Origin: Ceratopteris richardii
Taxonomy: Eukaryota; Streptophyta; Polypodiopsida; Polypodiales; Pteridaceae
Direction: 5' to 3'
Assembly: GCA_020310875.1 (NCBI GenBank)
Contig: CM035406.1
Coordinates: 226,170,942 to 226,234,941, forward strand
DNA: 64,000 bases
Part shown: positions 36,046 to 47,635 of the stretch, piece after piece
Layout of the letters: each line of letters opens with the position of its first letter
Numbering within the stretch: position 1 is the stretch's first letter
Program-made: the position numbers and the translations under genes
Notes under the pieces: model-generated
Databases searched by the model: none
What the model saw: the letters and a program-made list of their open reading frames with translations, nothing else
What the model was told of the DNA's origin: nothing

Positions 36046-36057
36046 TTGGTATAAGAG

Positions 36058-38194
36058 AATGTTGAAGGCTGGTGTGATCAGATTGAAGTGATATAAAGTG
36101 ACTAATGTAGTTTGAAAAAACATCTACAACTTTGTAGAAGAACATAGAGGTCCAAATTCTGAATGATAGATCACCAAAATTACAGAATACAGAGCAACAA
36201 TGTTACAAGTGAAGATGAAACTAAGAGTAGATGCTTGCTTTGCCTATATCTTGAGCTACGTACCTTGGATTGGGGTCTTCTAAGTGTGATTGTGTAGGTG
36301 AGAAATATATCCTCAAATTTTTTGAAGAGTTCAAAGGCAAATCATGACATTTGGAGCATAAAAAATGCAATATATAAACTATGATATTTTTCCTCTACAA
36401 CCCTAAAGATAATTGAAGTTTGAAATTATCTTCAAATATCTTTTGAGCTCTTGCTTCATGGTGCAAAGATAGGTGGAAGTGTGTATGAGCACTTGTGTTT
36501 CAGTCTTGGTTTCCATTTGACCATGTATGATCATTGTGTTAGCTCCTCCATATGAGAGTAGAGCATGATCTTGTCAAGGTATTTGGCATGTGAGATGGCA
36601 TTGTGGTATACCTTATGAGGTTTATGTCATCATGAATTTGATCATAGTATTGTCAATGGATGTATAGTGGCATTTTGGTCTATATCTCGTTTATAACACT
36701 TGGATATAGATTTACTTTTCAGGTTGTACATAGTTTATGAGAGTTGATTTTGAATCTTGGTTAATACTTGTATTCTTGTTTCTGTGCACGTACATGATGC
36801 AATTGGAGCCTCAACTATATATCAGTTTGTCAACTAGGTTTTCTTTGCATTGAGACATATTATCATTGATCATAGTATGTGATTGCCACTATCATTTGAC
36901 ATTAGTAGATGGTATATTCCCACATGGTTATTTTGGTTCAGCGTCCATTTTTTTCGGGGAGATACTATCAAAAGTTTGTGAGAGCTTATGCTAGAGATAT
37001 GATCTAGTAGATAATATATGCTTGTGTGATAGATTTGTATCGTTTCTTATCTCCATTCACTTGGAATCGGTTGCAAGCTATTCATGATAGGTTGGACCAT
37101 TTTTTTGCAAGATACATTCTTGAGTCGGAGGTGTATTGCCATTGTATTGGCATGTATTACCATCACTTTTTGGCATGTGTATTTGCCATTATCTTTCAGT
37201 GGATTAGTGATCGGTGGTGACATGTTACTCATTTTTCTTTTGCTATTGGTTATCTTGTTTTGATTTCTCAATTTATAGGGGATACTCTATCTAATTTTTC
37301 TAGGATTCTTTCATATCTACTTGTTTAGTTTGGAGACATGATGAACAGGCTTATGTTCATGGTTTTATGTGCATGCTAGATACATGATTATGTGATAGAT
37401 GGTTCTCATGGTTCTCTTCTCTAGTGAGACGTGTGTGATGTGAGTTATGCATATGGATATGCAGGTGTGATCCTATTGGTGATAGAGCATTGTTTCTGGT
37501 CTCTTGTTACATTACCACTTTCTTGGCTTGTTAGCATGATGTCTTCTTGGTTTGATGGCACTAGCTTTCTAAGATGGAAAGATTAGATGTGGCACACATT
37601 GTTGCATACAAAGTTACACATGTATGTGCATAAAGGTGCACAAAGGTCACTTGATATGCTGACCATATATGGATGGATATGGATGCATTAGCTAGCTCCA
37701 CTATCTAATTACAGCTTCCGGATTCTATATATGAGTCTATTATGTATGAGGAGATGAGTAGTGCATTATGGCAGAGACTACATGATATGCCATTTGTCAT
37801 GTTGTCTACCTACAAATATGTCTATTGGCATTCATGATGCACATGTATGGCAGGATTCAAATACTCATATAGATGCACATGTAAAGCATGTTTTGGATGC
37901 TCATGATGCTTATATAGAGCATGATTTTGTTGAGCATATGGATGCTCTTGCGGATCACACTTTGGATGATTGTTTGGATGATTTAGATCATGATATGGAT
38001 GCTCATGTAGAGCATTGTGATGATACTCATTTGAAGTTAGATCATCAGTTTGACCTTGGTGTTGATGTTGTGTAGTTAGCTCATGTGGAGCATGATGATA
38101 CACTTGGTGTGGTAGAGCAAGATAGCTCTTATGATGTGTGATATAGAATATTATCTCTTAGGGTGCATAGTTAAATACATCCCTGGTTTATAAG
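36058..38194. other. LTR-C interior, left part, no conserved protein
   Basis: T/G-rich DNA. A His/Asp-rich plus-strand open stretch at 37830-38075 arises from gatgctcat-type words (DAHDAYIEHDFVEH, LDDLDHDMDAHVEH). It may be coding but is not recognised, and its minus strand shows a mirrored His-rich frame. A short frame at 37026-37220 has no known domain. Confidence 0.4.
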
Positions 38195-38285
38195 ATGGAT
38201 TATCTGGATGTCGAGGAGTCAGTAGTTATACGATCATTATTGAATTTGCTCATGCTGGATGTTGACATGGATATGTCAGGAGATG

Positions 38286-39432
38286 TGTTGACGCGAAAAT
38301 AAACTGCGAAATTCTCCACGTCACAAGAACTAAGCTAAAGTGATATTAGAACACCTCTATAATCATCAGTAGCTTAGCAACCTTTCTGAAATTGAAAACT
38401 TTATAACTGTGTTTCATGAAATCTGAAAATTCACTTTACAAAAAACTTTGCCTTTTCTTCAGGCTTCAATTCTGATCTCATTTACTTCAATCTTTACAAT
38501 TGTTAGTTTGCTTACTGTTAGATATTCTTTCTGCTACTTAGATGTGCCAAAACTGTGTTTTAAACTCATCGGATTATCACCGGAACTTCACCGGACTGTT
38601 ACCGAAATGTCACCAGAATGTCACTGTAATCAATTGCAATTCTGTTTGAAGTTATTTCAAATGATTTTAAATTAAGTAAGGAAGTAATACCTGAGCTTCC
38701 TTCAGTGCATGAACTCTATCTGAAGTTTGAGGAAAAACTTCATCAGTTTTGGATGTCTTTATTGTCAGACACAGTACTGTGTGTACATGTCCCGTTTCAC
38801 AAAACTCTTTTGATCAATTTGTAGTTGAGATTAGTAGCTTCAAGATAAGCTATCATTCATGAAAAACTTTACACTATACTGTGAGATCTAACTTGTAGAA
38901 GTACCATAAAATGTGCATGAGAAACTGTTAACTAACTTTCACACTAACATGAAAATACTTAGATTTCTTCACACAAGAAGAATGTGCTCAAATCCTTCTA
39001 CACAAACATGTGTTTTCCATTAGAGAAGATGTGTATAGAATGGCTTGGCCTCACTTTGCTCATAGCCATGGAAAACTCTCCCATACTAAGTAGTTCTTCC
39101 TTACCATCTCTCTTACAGATGAATACCCGACAGTTCAAGTTCTACTATTCATCACTACATATGCGCACTTCCTTCTACTCTATGCGCTCTCTTTTTCTCT
39201 CACTCACTCAGCAGCACTTATTATGATCTTCTAACTCATTTATATACATATTTGTTTCGAGATTCAAAACTTGTAATTTTGGAAGTTTCTATGCACTATA
39301 TTACAAGCGTGAATTTGTCCCTTCACTAAGGCTTGATTTTCTGAATGCTTTGTTTCTGCTTCTTTTCGTCTTCCTTCATATTTCATATGTCTTCATGTCT
39401 TTTATGTCTAATTAGTGAGTGATTCTTCAACA
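38286..39432 (-). repeat. 3' LTR of Copia-D
   Basis: 1,147 bp, direct copy of 43694-44814. The right edge is set by the adjoining polypurine tract, the left edge by the agatg duplication. Confidence 0.95.
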
Positions 39433-39499
39433 GCTCCCCCTCAATCACTAATTAGCATCCTCTGATATCTCATATATTCTTCTTTTCTTTTATTCTTGT

Positions 39500-40422
39500 C
39501 ATTTCTATGAATCTGCTTGTCTTTACTCCATCCAAGCTCTTTGTCATAATATATGCAATCTGATCTTTTGTAGGAGTGTATACTATTTCAATTTCCTTTT
39601 CCATTACCTTTTCCCTCAGGAAATGATCTTAAATTTCTATGTGCTTTGTTCTTGCATAATTTCCTTTTCCATTACCTTTTGCCTCAGGAAATGATCTTGA
39701 ATTTCTATGTGCTTTGTTCTTGCATGAAATACTGGATTTGGTGCAAGATACAACGTACTCATATTATCTCCATGTATGATAGGTATACCTTGATCAATTC
39801 CCAAGCTTTTGAACAAGGTCTGCATCCATATCACTTCTTTAGCTGCTTCCACAAGTCCTTTATACTCGACTTCAGTTGATGATAAAGCCACTGTATGCTG
39901 CTTCTTTGAACACCAACTGACAAACTTATCTCCTAGGTATATCATATACCCATGTGTTGACCTTCTGTCATCTTGACTTCTTGCCCAATCTGAGTCACTA
40001 TATGCTCTCAATTTTATATCTGATGTAAAAGGATAATATAATCCTTCCTTCAAAGTTCCTTTGATGTATCTAAGAACTCTTTGTCCTGCAATCTCATCCT
40101 TCGGGCAATGCATAAACTGTGAGAGAACTCCCATTGCATAACTGAGATCAAGTCTTGTTAGTGTAGCACAAATCAAACTGCCCACTAAAGACTGATACTT
40201 TCTCATATCTTTGTATTCTGCACCATCATATTTACTGAGCTTATGATTGACCTCAAGTGGTGTTGAGGCTTCTCTGCAATTCTCCATGTTAAACTTCTTC
40301 AATAAGTTAAGAAGATACCTTTCTTGTGAAACATATATACCGTGATCTGTATATGTGACTTCCATTCCAAGAAAATATGATAACTTTCCTAGATCACTGA
40401 TCTTGAACTCTTTCTCAAGCAA
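39500..40422 (-). pseudogene. Copia-D RT thumb and RNase H
   Basis: Open for 261 codons: KEFKISDLGKLSYFLGMEV, RYLLNLLKKFNMENC, MRKYQSLVGSLICATLTRLD and then RNase H with YSDSDWARS, ALSSTEVEYKGL and IHGDNMSTLYL (catalytic Asp, Glu, Asp). A 67-bp tandem duplication (39598-39664 and 39665-39731) inserts a stop near 39637. The authentic C-terminus (VYTPTKDQIAYIMTKSL) follows it at about 39600-39540. Confidence 0.9.
39598..39731. repeat. 67-bp tandem duplication in Copia-D RNase H
   Basis: Two adjacent copies of ccttttccctcaggaaatga-type sequence, 67 bp apart, differing at a few bases. The second-copy junction introduces a stop in RNase H. Confidence 0.9.
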
Positions 40423-40427
40423 TCTCT

Positions 40428-41466
40428 TTACCTCCTTGATTCCTTCATCTGAAGACCTGTGATTCTAATGTCATCTACATAAATACAAATGTAGATCATA
40501 CCTTCATCTGTTCTTTTAATGAGTAGACTTGCATCTGCCTTTGAAATTTGGTATCCAAGATCATTAAGATACTTCACAAGTCTGTAACTCCAAGCTCTTG
40601 GAGCTTGCTTTAATCCATAGAGTGCTCTTCTTAATCTGCAAACATGATTTGGACAATTGGAACTTACAAACCCTTCACGTTGTTCCATGTAAACTTCATC
40701 TGATATATATCCTTTTAGAAATGCATTCTTGAGCATAGCCTTTGACCACCAGTCTAGCTTTGTATCTGGATATTCTTCCATCTGCAAGCTTCTTAACTTT
40801 GTAAACCCATTTATTTCCAATCACTTTGTTACCATTTGGTTTTGGAACAAGTTCCCAAGTCTTGTTCTCCTCAAGCGCATTGAACTCTTCCTTCATTGCT
40901 TTTTCCCATTGTTTCTTTCCTTTTGCTTCATTATAATTATGAGGTTCTTCATCTTCCTTTACTAAGTAAGCATAGTTTTTATGAGTCAAATAAGAAGTAT
41001 CATAAGAATACCTTGTCGGTTGTTTCCTTACTCTGGTTGATCTTCTTGGTTCACACTCTTCATGTGTATCTAAATGTACTTCTTCATCAAATCTAGGTGC
41101 ATCTTGACTTCTCATAACTGATCCAAACCTGGATGTACTTGCTTGCATATGATCTTCATCTCCATTCACCTGCATATGTGTTTTACCTTTTTCATTTCTT
41201 CTTACCTCTTCTTCAAATGTTTCATCATTATGCTCTTTATCTGCATACCAACTCTCTCCTTCATCAAATGTCACATCTCTGGAAACAATAAATTGTTTGG
41301 TTAAAGGACTCCATAGTCTATAACCCATTTGCTTTTCATCATATCCAATAAACACATATTTTTCAGCTTTTGGTTCAAGCTTATGTCTAAGTTGTGATGG
41401 TACATAAGCATAAGCAACTGATCCAAACACTTTGCAATGATCAAGTGTTGGTTTCTTACCCACCAA
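40428..41466 (-). pseudogene. Copia-D integrase tail and reverse transcriptase
   Basis: The frame at 41466-40740 reads DHCKVFGSVAYAYVPSQLRH, KYVFIGYDEKQMGYRLWSP and VSRDVTFDEG, then the pre-RT EEPHNYNEAKGKKQWEKAM, NKTWELVP, KWVYKVK and ARLVVKGYAQ. There the sequence jumps, with a frameshift, to KNAFLKGYISDEVYME, so roughly 40-50 residues of RT are deleted. The rest includes RRALYGLKQAPRAW and the intact YVDD box CIYVDDIRITG near 40480. Confidence 0.9.
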
Positions 41467-41993
41467 GCTTCATAAGGGGTCATTCCATTTAAAGCTTCAC
41501 ATGGTAATCTGTTTACAAGATATGTACTTTTATTTACAGCCTCAGCCCAAAGATAATTTGGACAATTCTTCTGCTTTAACATTGCTCTAGCAAACTCAAC
41601 TAGAGTTCGGTTTCTCCTTTCTACTACTCCATTTTGTTGTGGTGTATACCTGCAAGTTATTTCTCTTTTGATACCTGCATTCCAAAGATAATCGTTGAAT
41701 TCTTGAGAAAAATATTCTCCTCCTCCATCAGACCTTAGCCTGTTGAGTTTTTGTCTTGTAAGTCTTTCAGCATATGTATGAAAATGCCTAAAAGCTCCAA
41801 ACACTTATGACTTCTCTTTCAAAATGTAAAGAGTTATCCATCTTGTTGCATCATCAATAAAAAGAACGTAATACCTTGATCCATTAATAGATCCTTCTTT
41901 TGTTGGTCCCCATACATCTGTATGTATGAGTTCTAGCAAACCATCATGTTTATAACCCTTCTTCTGAAATGGTAACCTATGTGCTTTTCCCAT
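41301..41993 (-). pseudogene. Copia-D integrase core
   Basis: The rve-type core with all three acidic residues visible: LIHTDVWGPT (Asp), LRSDGGGEY (Asp) and QNGVVERRNRT (Glu), then LVEFARAMLKQKNCPNYLWA. One stop lies near 41805 and a frameshift near 41465, after which the tail continues in the next feature. In an active element it inserts cDNA into chromosomes. Confidence 0.9.
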
Positions 41994-42454
41994 TTGACAG
42001 GCTTCACATTTTCTATAAATACTTCATCACCATGTGTGATTAAAGCTTGACCAACATTTCCTTGCACTTTAAGAGTAAAAAGTCTAACTTCCTTTTTACC
42101 ATAGACAATTTGATTGTATCCATTCTCTGGATCTTCAACAAATACTCCTTCATTTGTAAACCTAACTTGAAAACCTTTTTCTACTATCTGTCCCACGCTG
42201 ATCAGATTCTTTGGGATTGTTGGAACATACAAAACATTTGTTAGCAGGTCAGATCCATTCTTACACTGTACTTTTCCAATTGAACGCACATTATGTTTTG
42301 TGTTATCACCTGTTTGTATTGTATGATTTGAAATACCTCCTTCCAATTTTGATAACAATTCTATATTACCTGACAAATGATTTGAACAACCAGAGTCAAT
42401 ATAGAATACCTTTAGATCTTCATTCTCTGACACACTTATCGAATTCATCATCAA
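41933..42454 (-). pseudogene. Copia-D protease and GAG-pre-integrase
   Basis: A minus-strand frame with FYIDSGCSNHLSGNIELLSK (protease, DSG intact), TIQTGDNTKHNVRSIGKVQC, NVLYVPTIPKNLISVGQIVE and VRLFTLKV. The integrase zinc region is damaged: the His-x-His half is deleted and only CEACQMGKAHRLPF remains, in another frame near 42005. Confidence 0.88.
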
Positions 42455-42659
42455 TGTTGTATGATTGTCATTCTATGTATCATTTGCATAGTTGTAGTAG
42501 GTGGTGTTATAGGACTGATTCTATCCCCAACTTCTTGCTCCACCTCTACCATATCCACCTCTTTGGCTTTGTCTACCTCTTTGATATCTTCCACTTCTAC
42601 CTCTGCTATTGTTATTTTGATTTTGACTTGGTCCTTGAGAATTATGCCAACAATCATGA

Positions 42660-43481
42660 GCCAAATGATTGCTTGATCCACAGATCCAACAAGACTTCTT
42701 GTTGTTATTTTGATTACCTCTTCATTTTGTATTACCTCTACTTTTTACTTCTGACATTACCTCTTCCTCTTGCATAATTTGCTTGAGTAGTTATCTCTTC
42801 TTCATCCTTTTCTTTACATTTATCACCTTTCTTCTTACTCTTTGCATACATAGCAAAACTATGTCCTTTATCTCCATCTGTCTTCAAATCTTGCTCAAAT
42901 GTAAGCATTAGTCCAAGCAACTGATTTAAATTTGGTACAAAATGATTAAATGAAAGTTTAGTTGAGAGTACAAAAGGTTTCCACCATTCATGTCCTCTCA
43001 ATCCAGCAAGTAATTTCCCTATTTATCTGTGGTCTTCAGTATCCTCATCAGTAGATCCAAGACTGTCTGCCAAGTCCTTCATCTTAGTGACGTAATCACT
43101 AATGCTTTGACTTTGCTTTTTCTTGAACGTTGTAAACTCCGACCATAAGCTAGCCTTCCTAGATTTGGTAGTGTTTTGGAAATGATCTTCCAATGCATTC
43201 CATATATCTTCCACTTTTTCCAAACCTCTAATGTGTGTTAGTAGACGATCTGTAATGGTATTCTAGATATAAGCTCTTGCAATTGCATCTTTCTTTTGCC
43301 ACAACTTCAAGGCTTCTGATTCTTCTTTCTTCGGTTGATTGTCGTCTCCAAAAGTAGGCTTCTTTTCTTCTCCTGTCACATACATCATTAAGTCCTTACT
43401 CATAAGTAAGGCTTCCATTCGCATTACCCATGCCGGATAATTATCTCTGTCCAATTTATCAATAGAAATATGATCTGCCAT
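42660..43481 (-). pseudogene. Copia-D gag
   Basis: The ATG at 43481 gives MADHISIDKLDRDNYPAWVM and RMEALLMSKDLMMYVTGEE, then one frame continues with stops at about 43263 and 43023: IWNALEDHFQNTTKSRKASL, WSEFTTFKKKQSQSISDYV, LAGLRGHEWWKPFVLSTKLS and LGLMLTFEQDLKTDG. A perfect zinc knuckle CWICGSSNHLAHDC (CX2CX4HX4C) lies at about 42690-42650 after a frameshift, followed by an Arg/Gly/Gln-rich tail. The gag starting at 63144 is a close relative. Confidence 0.9.
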
Positions 43482-43693
43482 GATCTTCTTGTTTCTGTTG
43501 CTATGTGTAAGTGTAACGTTAAAAGACTTTGCCTTTCATAAACGTTTACCCTTGAGAATGAATTCGGAATACTTCTCTGATGCCGTTTTTTGTTGATCAC
43601 CTCAGCTTTCACCTTTCCTATGAAGAATTCTTCAATTTCTCTTGTATCTGCACTTCCGTTTACTCGTGAGGACCTTTCTGCTTTGATACCACT

Positions 43694-44814
43694 TGTTGAC
43701 GCAAAAATAAACTGCAGAATTCTCCACGTCACAAGAACTAAGCTAAAGTGATATTAGAACACCTCTATAATCATCAGTAGCTTAACAACCTTTCTGAAAC
43801 TAAAAACTTTATAACTCAGTTTAATGAAATTTGAAAATTCACTTTACAGAAAACTTTGCCTTTTCTTCAGGCTTCAATTCTGATCTGATTTACTTCAATC
43901 TTTACAATTGTTTGTTTGCTTACTGTTAGATATTCTTTCCGCCACTTAGATGTGCCAAAACTCTGTTTTAAACTCACCGGATTATCATCGGATCTTCACC
44001 GGACTGTTACCGAAATCTCACCATAATCAACTGCAATTCTGTTTGAAGTTACTTCAAATGATTTTAAATGAAGTAAGGAAGTAATACCTGAGCTTCCTTT
44101 AGTGAATGAAACTCTATCTGAAGTTTGAGGAAAAACTTCATCAGTTTTGGATGCCTTTATCAGACACAGTACTGGGTGTACATGTACCGTTTCACAAAAC
44201 TCTTTTGATCAGTTTGTAGTTGAGCTATCAGTCATGAAAAACTTTACACTATACTGTGAGATCTAACTTGTAGAAGTACCATAAAATGTGCGCTGAGAAA
44301 ACTGTAATTGTTAACTAACTTTCACAGTAACATGAAAATTCTTAGATTTCTTCACACAAGAAGAATGTGCTCAAATCCTTCTACACAAACATGTGTTTTC
44401 TATTAGAGAAGATGTGTACAGAATGGCTTTGCCTCACTTTGCTCATAGCCATGGAAAACTCTCCCATACTGAGTAGTTCTTCCTTACCATCCCTCTTACA
44501 GATGAATACCCGACAGTTCAGGTTCTACTATTCATCACTACATATGCGCACTTCCTTCTACTCTATGCGCTCTCTTTTTCTCTCACTCACTCAGCAGCAC
44601 TTATTATGATCTTCTAACTCATTTATATACATATTTGTTCTGAGATTCAAAACTTGTAATTCTGAAAGTTTCTATGCACTATATTACAAGCGTGAATTTT
44701 CCCTTCACTAAGGCTTGACTTTCTGAATGCTTTATTTCTGCTTCTTTTCGTCTTCCTTCATATTTCATATGTCTTCATGTCTTTTATGTCTAATTAGTGA
44801 GTGATTCTTCAACA
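43694..44814 (-). repeat. 5' LTR of Copia-D
   Basis: 1,121 bp. On the plus strand tgttgacgcaaaaataaact to gtgattcttcaaca, TG...CA ends. Confidence 0.95.
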
Positions 44815-45245
44815 AGATGTTGATCTTGATTATGACGCTTCATATGCCTTGGATATAGGCATGGTTGGCATGTTTAGGCTAGCCAAGATGGCCCATGTTT
44901 TGTTAGCATTCAGGAGTCTTATGTACAAGTTGTTCTGCTCGAGACCAGACATTGTTGCTATTGGAGAATTTTCACTTGGAGCTATCAATCATTTGATGAT
45001 TGACACAACCATAAAGCAAGTGGGAGTTTTGCAGGAACTTCATAAGTTCTTGCATCAGTTTGATGTGAGCTCGACTCTTATTGATATGAGTTTAGAGTAG
45101 TTTGAGATGCATGGATACACCTTGTTTGAGGTAGTTTGTGTAGGATGATTAGTATGGGTTGAGATCAAGACTCTTCTTGTAGTATATAGTCCTACATCAT
45201 TCTTTGTATATTTTTCCAGTTATGGCCACATTGATCCTTAAGTGG

Positions 45246-45431
45246 AATTGGAGATGTAAGGGTCATGTGACCTTACTCCTATATTCATATACATATACAT
45301 TTATAGAGTATTGCCTCAAGAAGATCATTATCTGGGTTTCGAGGCTCCCACACATGTGTGTGCATCTCTCCTCTCTTCTCTCTCCCTCCATATCCTCCCT
45401 GCTCCTCTTGTCAACACAACAAAGCCCTTCA
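45246..45431 (+). repeat. 3' LTR of LTR-C
   Basis: 186 bp, aligned with the left LTR from ttggagatgtaag to cttca. It is preceded by only a weak purine tract (aagtggaa). Confidence 0.7.
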
Positions 45432-46360
45432 ATAGCTTGTATTATAAAGTCAAGGGAAAAGATATTGTTCTTGTTCTTCTTTATGTAGATGACCTCATGT
45501 TGACAGGAAGCAATGAGGTGATGATTGAATATGTTCAAAGATGACTCTCCAAATAATTTTAGATGAAGGACCTTGGTGACCTACACTACATTCTTGACAT
45601 CAACATCTCTTGAGTAGAGAAACAAGATATATTTATCTCACAAAAGAAGTACCTTTTTTTCCATTCTTGATAGGTTTGAGATGTCTCACTCTAAGCCAGT
45701 CTCCACACCTATGAAATCAACTCTCAAACTCACCAAGGACAAGGATGGTGTTCCTTATGATGAAACCCTATATTGGAAACTCATAGGATCTCTCCTCTCT
45801 TTGACTTTCACAAGGCCCAATATTTTTTTTGTAGTGAACTCTCTTCCCCGATATCTACAAGATCCCAAAAGTATCTCATTGGGATGCAATTAAATGGATA
45901 CTTGGATATTTGAAAGGTACTTCTTCACTTGGAATTCCTTATGAAGGGGATTGAGTGATTCAAATTATGCAGCAAATTTGGTTGATATAAAGAGGATAAG
46001 TGGAAATGACGTTTTCCTGGGCAATGCAGCTATTCACAAAGTTCCAAAAAGCAAAGTACCATCAGCCTATCTTCTAAAAAAACTGAATATAAAGCTCTCA
46101 AAACCTTAGCTTATGAAGCTATTTGGCTCAAAAGATACTTGAACAAAAATGATTTTGGTGATTATTCTTTGTGATAATGCCTAAGTTGAATCTTTGGCAA
46201 AAAAATCTAGTTATGCATCAACAAAACAAGCACATTAAAGTAAGAGAGCATTTCATTGGAGAAAAGATACAAAGTGGAGATATCATCTTACAACATTGCA
46301 ACATTAAGGAGAATGTATCTGACCTCTTCACAAGGCAAGGAGTTGTTTGCCAATCATAGG
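45432..46360 (+). pseudogene. Copia-B RT end and RNase H
   Basis: The continuation of the RT beyond LTR-C: LYYKVKGKDIVLVLLYVDDL with an intact YVDD box, MLTGSNEVMI, KDLGDLHYILDI, then SHSKPVSTPMKSTLKLTKDK and LIGSLLSLTFTRPNIFFVVN. RNase H traces follow (SLSSKKTEYKAL, LAYEAIWLKRYL, NKHIKVREHFIGEKIQSGDI). Several frames and stops. It joins FQRRNVD of the left part with the order expected of copia RT. Confidence 0.85.
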
Positions 46361-47319
46361 TCATCATTTGGTGTGATGGAGCTCCCCTTAAGGGAAGGAA
46401 GTCATGAGTAAGGAAAGGCTCATCATGCAGCTTCAATAAATAAGGGAAGGCTCATCTTCATTTGCCTTCAAGAAGCTTTTTGTTTCAGTTATTTGCTCAT
46501 TTCAAATTTTTCATTTTGGTTAGATGATGTTGAACTTGAGGGAAGGTGTTTGAATATGCAAGTTTTATTATATCATGAAATTTTCATTTTGGTTCATTAT
46601 GGTTCATCATGTCTTTAGAGTAATTTAATATGTTTTTCACATCAACAATGGTTGTGAATAAATCATACTTGAAGTCAATGCTAAGTTGGAAAAGTGTTCC
46701 TACAACTTGGGAGAAATTTTAGGAAAACACACCTTTTATGGAGGTCATTTTGCATGGTCCATATCTCTCTATCCCTTTGTCATTTTGGATTGGTGTAAAA
46801 TGCTGAAATTGAGAACAATCTCAACAAAAATATTTCACTAGTTTAACTCCAAACTCGAGATATGCAATCACAAAGATGCTAGGTAAAGCATTGGAAGATT
46901 TCTAAAAATAGCTAGCAAACCAACTTTGGAAGGTTGTATCTCGAACTATGTGAGTCATCTCAAAATGGTTTCTTCAGCAAAGGTGTTCCTCATATGAGAA
47001 TCTCCATCTAAAATAGTTTTACCAAACTACCCTACATGAGAGATTTATACCCATTTAAATAGATGCATGTGAAAACTTTTGGAGGCGGCTTGCCTCGTGA
47101 GAGGAGTTCCAGTTCTTGAGCCCCGTGACCGGGGGGCTCTTAATTTTCCTTTCGTTAGCTCCATTGGTCGTCGGCAGTCTTTGCTCCATCCATTCACTCC
47201 CGAGCTCTAAATCGAAGACAATAGTGATTATCTCGGCAGACAAAGAAGGAGCTCGTATCAACTATGGCGCAATGGCGAAACCTATTTGAAAACCAAAAGC
47301 AAGGCTTCAGAAAACCCGA

Positions 47320-47619
47320 GATCCATCGCAATTGACGGGAGGTGGGCGATTGACGAGAACGTCTCGCGTGTGCGAGTCCATCGTGTTTGTGTCCATTGTG
47401 CTATCCCTCGCGACTGACCGAAGGCGTGCGATTGACAGAATGGCTCTCTTTCCATCGCGACTGATGGGAGGCGGCGTGGCCTCAGTGTCCATCATGGGCC
47501 TGAGCGTCCATCGCGGGCAGGCCAGAGCATTGATCGCGTCGGACCATCCATCGGGCCTGAGTGTCCATCACAGCCTGTCGATCGGGCCTTAAGTGTCTAT
47601 CGATCGTGCATCCATCACG
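47320..47619. repeat. tccatcg-word repeats in the LINE 5' region
   Basis: Recurring words tccatcgcgactgac, gcgattgac, gggcctgagcgtccatc and similar, loosely spaced by 30-60 bp. These resemble degraded 5' UTR monomers. The sequence resumes after the SINE at 47935 (gcatccatcgcgatcgagcg). Confidence 0.55.
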
Positions 47620-47635
47620 CACATCCTTGCAAGTT

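Larger units (their letters stand above)
38286..44814 (-). mobile_element. Copia-D, structurally complete Ty1/copia retrotransposon
   Basis: 6,529 bp on the minus strand. 5' LTR 43694-44814, primer site just inside (minus tggtatcaaagc, plus strand near 43680-43692), gag, protease, integrase, RT and RNase H in copia order, polypurine tract (plus strand gctccccctc, 39433-39442) and 3' LTR 38286-39432. A perfect target duplication agatg lies at 38281-38285 and 44815-44819. The LTRs are highly similar with a few small indels. Despite the full architecture, the coding region has stops, frameshifts and internal deletions in integrase and RT. It is the innermost element of the nest. Confidence 0.96.
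38195..45100 (+). pseudogene. orphan ORF of LTR-C, split by Copia-D
   Basis: The ATG at 38195 opens MDYLDVEESVVIRSLLNLLM and runs to the Copia-D insertion at 38285. The same frame resumes at 44820 (after one agatg copy) as VDLDYDASYALDIGMVGMF and ends at a TAG at 45100. The two parts, 91 and 281 nt, add up to 124 codons with no stop, which supports a real reading frame before insertion. No family is recognised. The protein would be acidic at the N-terminus and hydrophobic in the middle. It is an undescribed candidate protein of a non-autonomous element. Confidence 0.45.
35872..45431 (+). mobile_element. LTR-C, short-LTR non-autonomous element inserted in Copia-B
   Basis: Direct terminal repeats at 35872-36045 and 45246-45431 share ggagatgtaagg, tttatagagtattgcctc, gaggctcccacacatgtg and a run of ctctcct. 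A primer-like tggtataagag (36047-36057) follows the left LTR. Flanks gtagt (35867-35871) and atagc (45432-45436) match at three of five bases, as for an old target duplication. Without the nested Copia-D the interior is about 2.7 kb, with no gag-pol motif seen. The LTRs resemble TRIM size while the interior is nearer a small LARD. It contains one 123-codon ORF interrupted by Copia-D. Confidence 0.75.

Noticed and set aside
37822..38103. His-rich 93-codon minus-strand frame
   Set aside because: It is the antisense of the gatgctcat-type repeats inside LTR-C; the plus-strand reading is equally biased and neither can be preferred.
42211..42777. 188-codon plus-strand frame within Copia-D
   Set aside because: It is opposite the protease and Gly/Arg-rich gag tail of the minus-strand element, and its Tyr/Leu/Cys-rich content is an antisense artefact.
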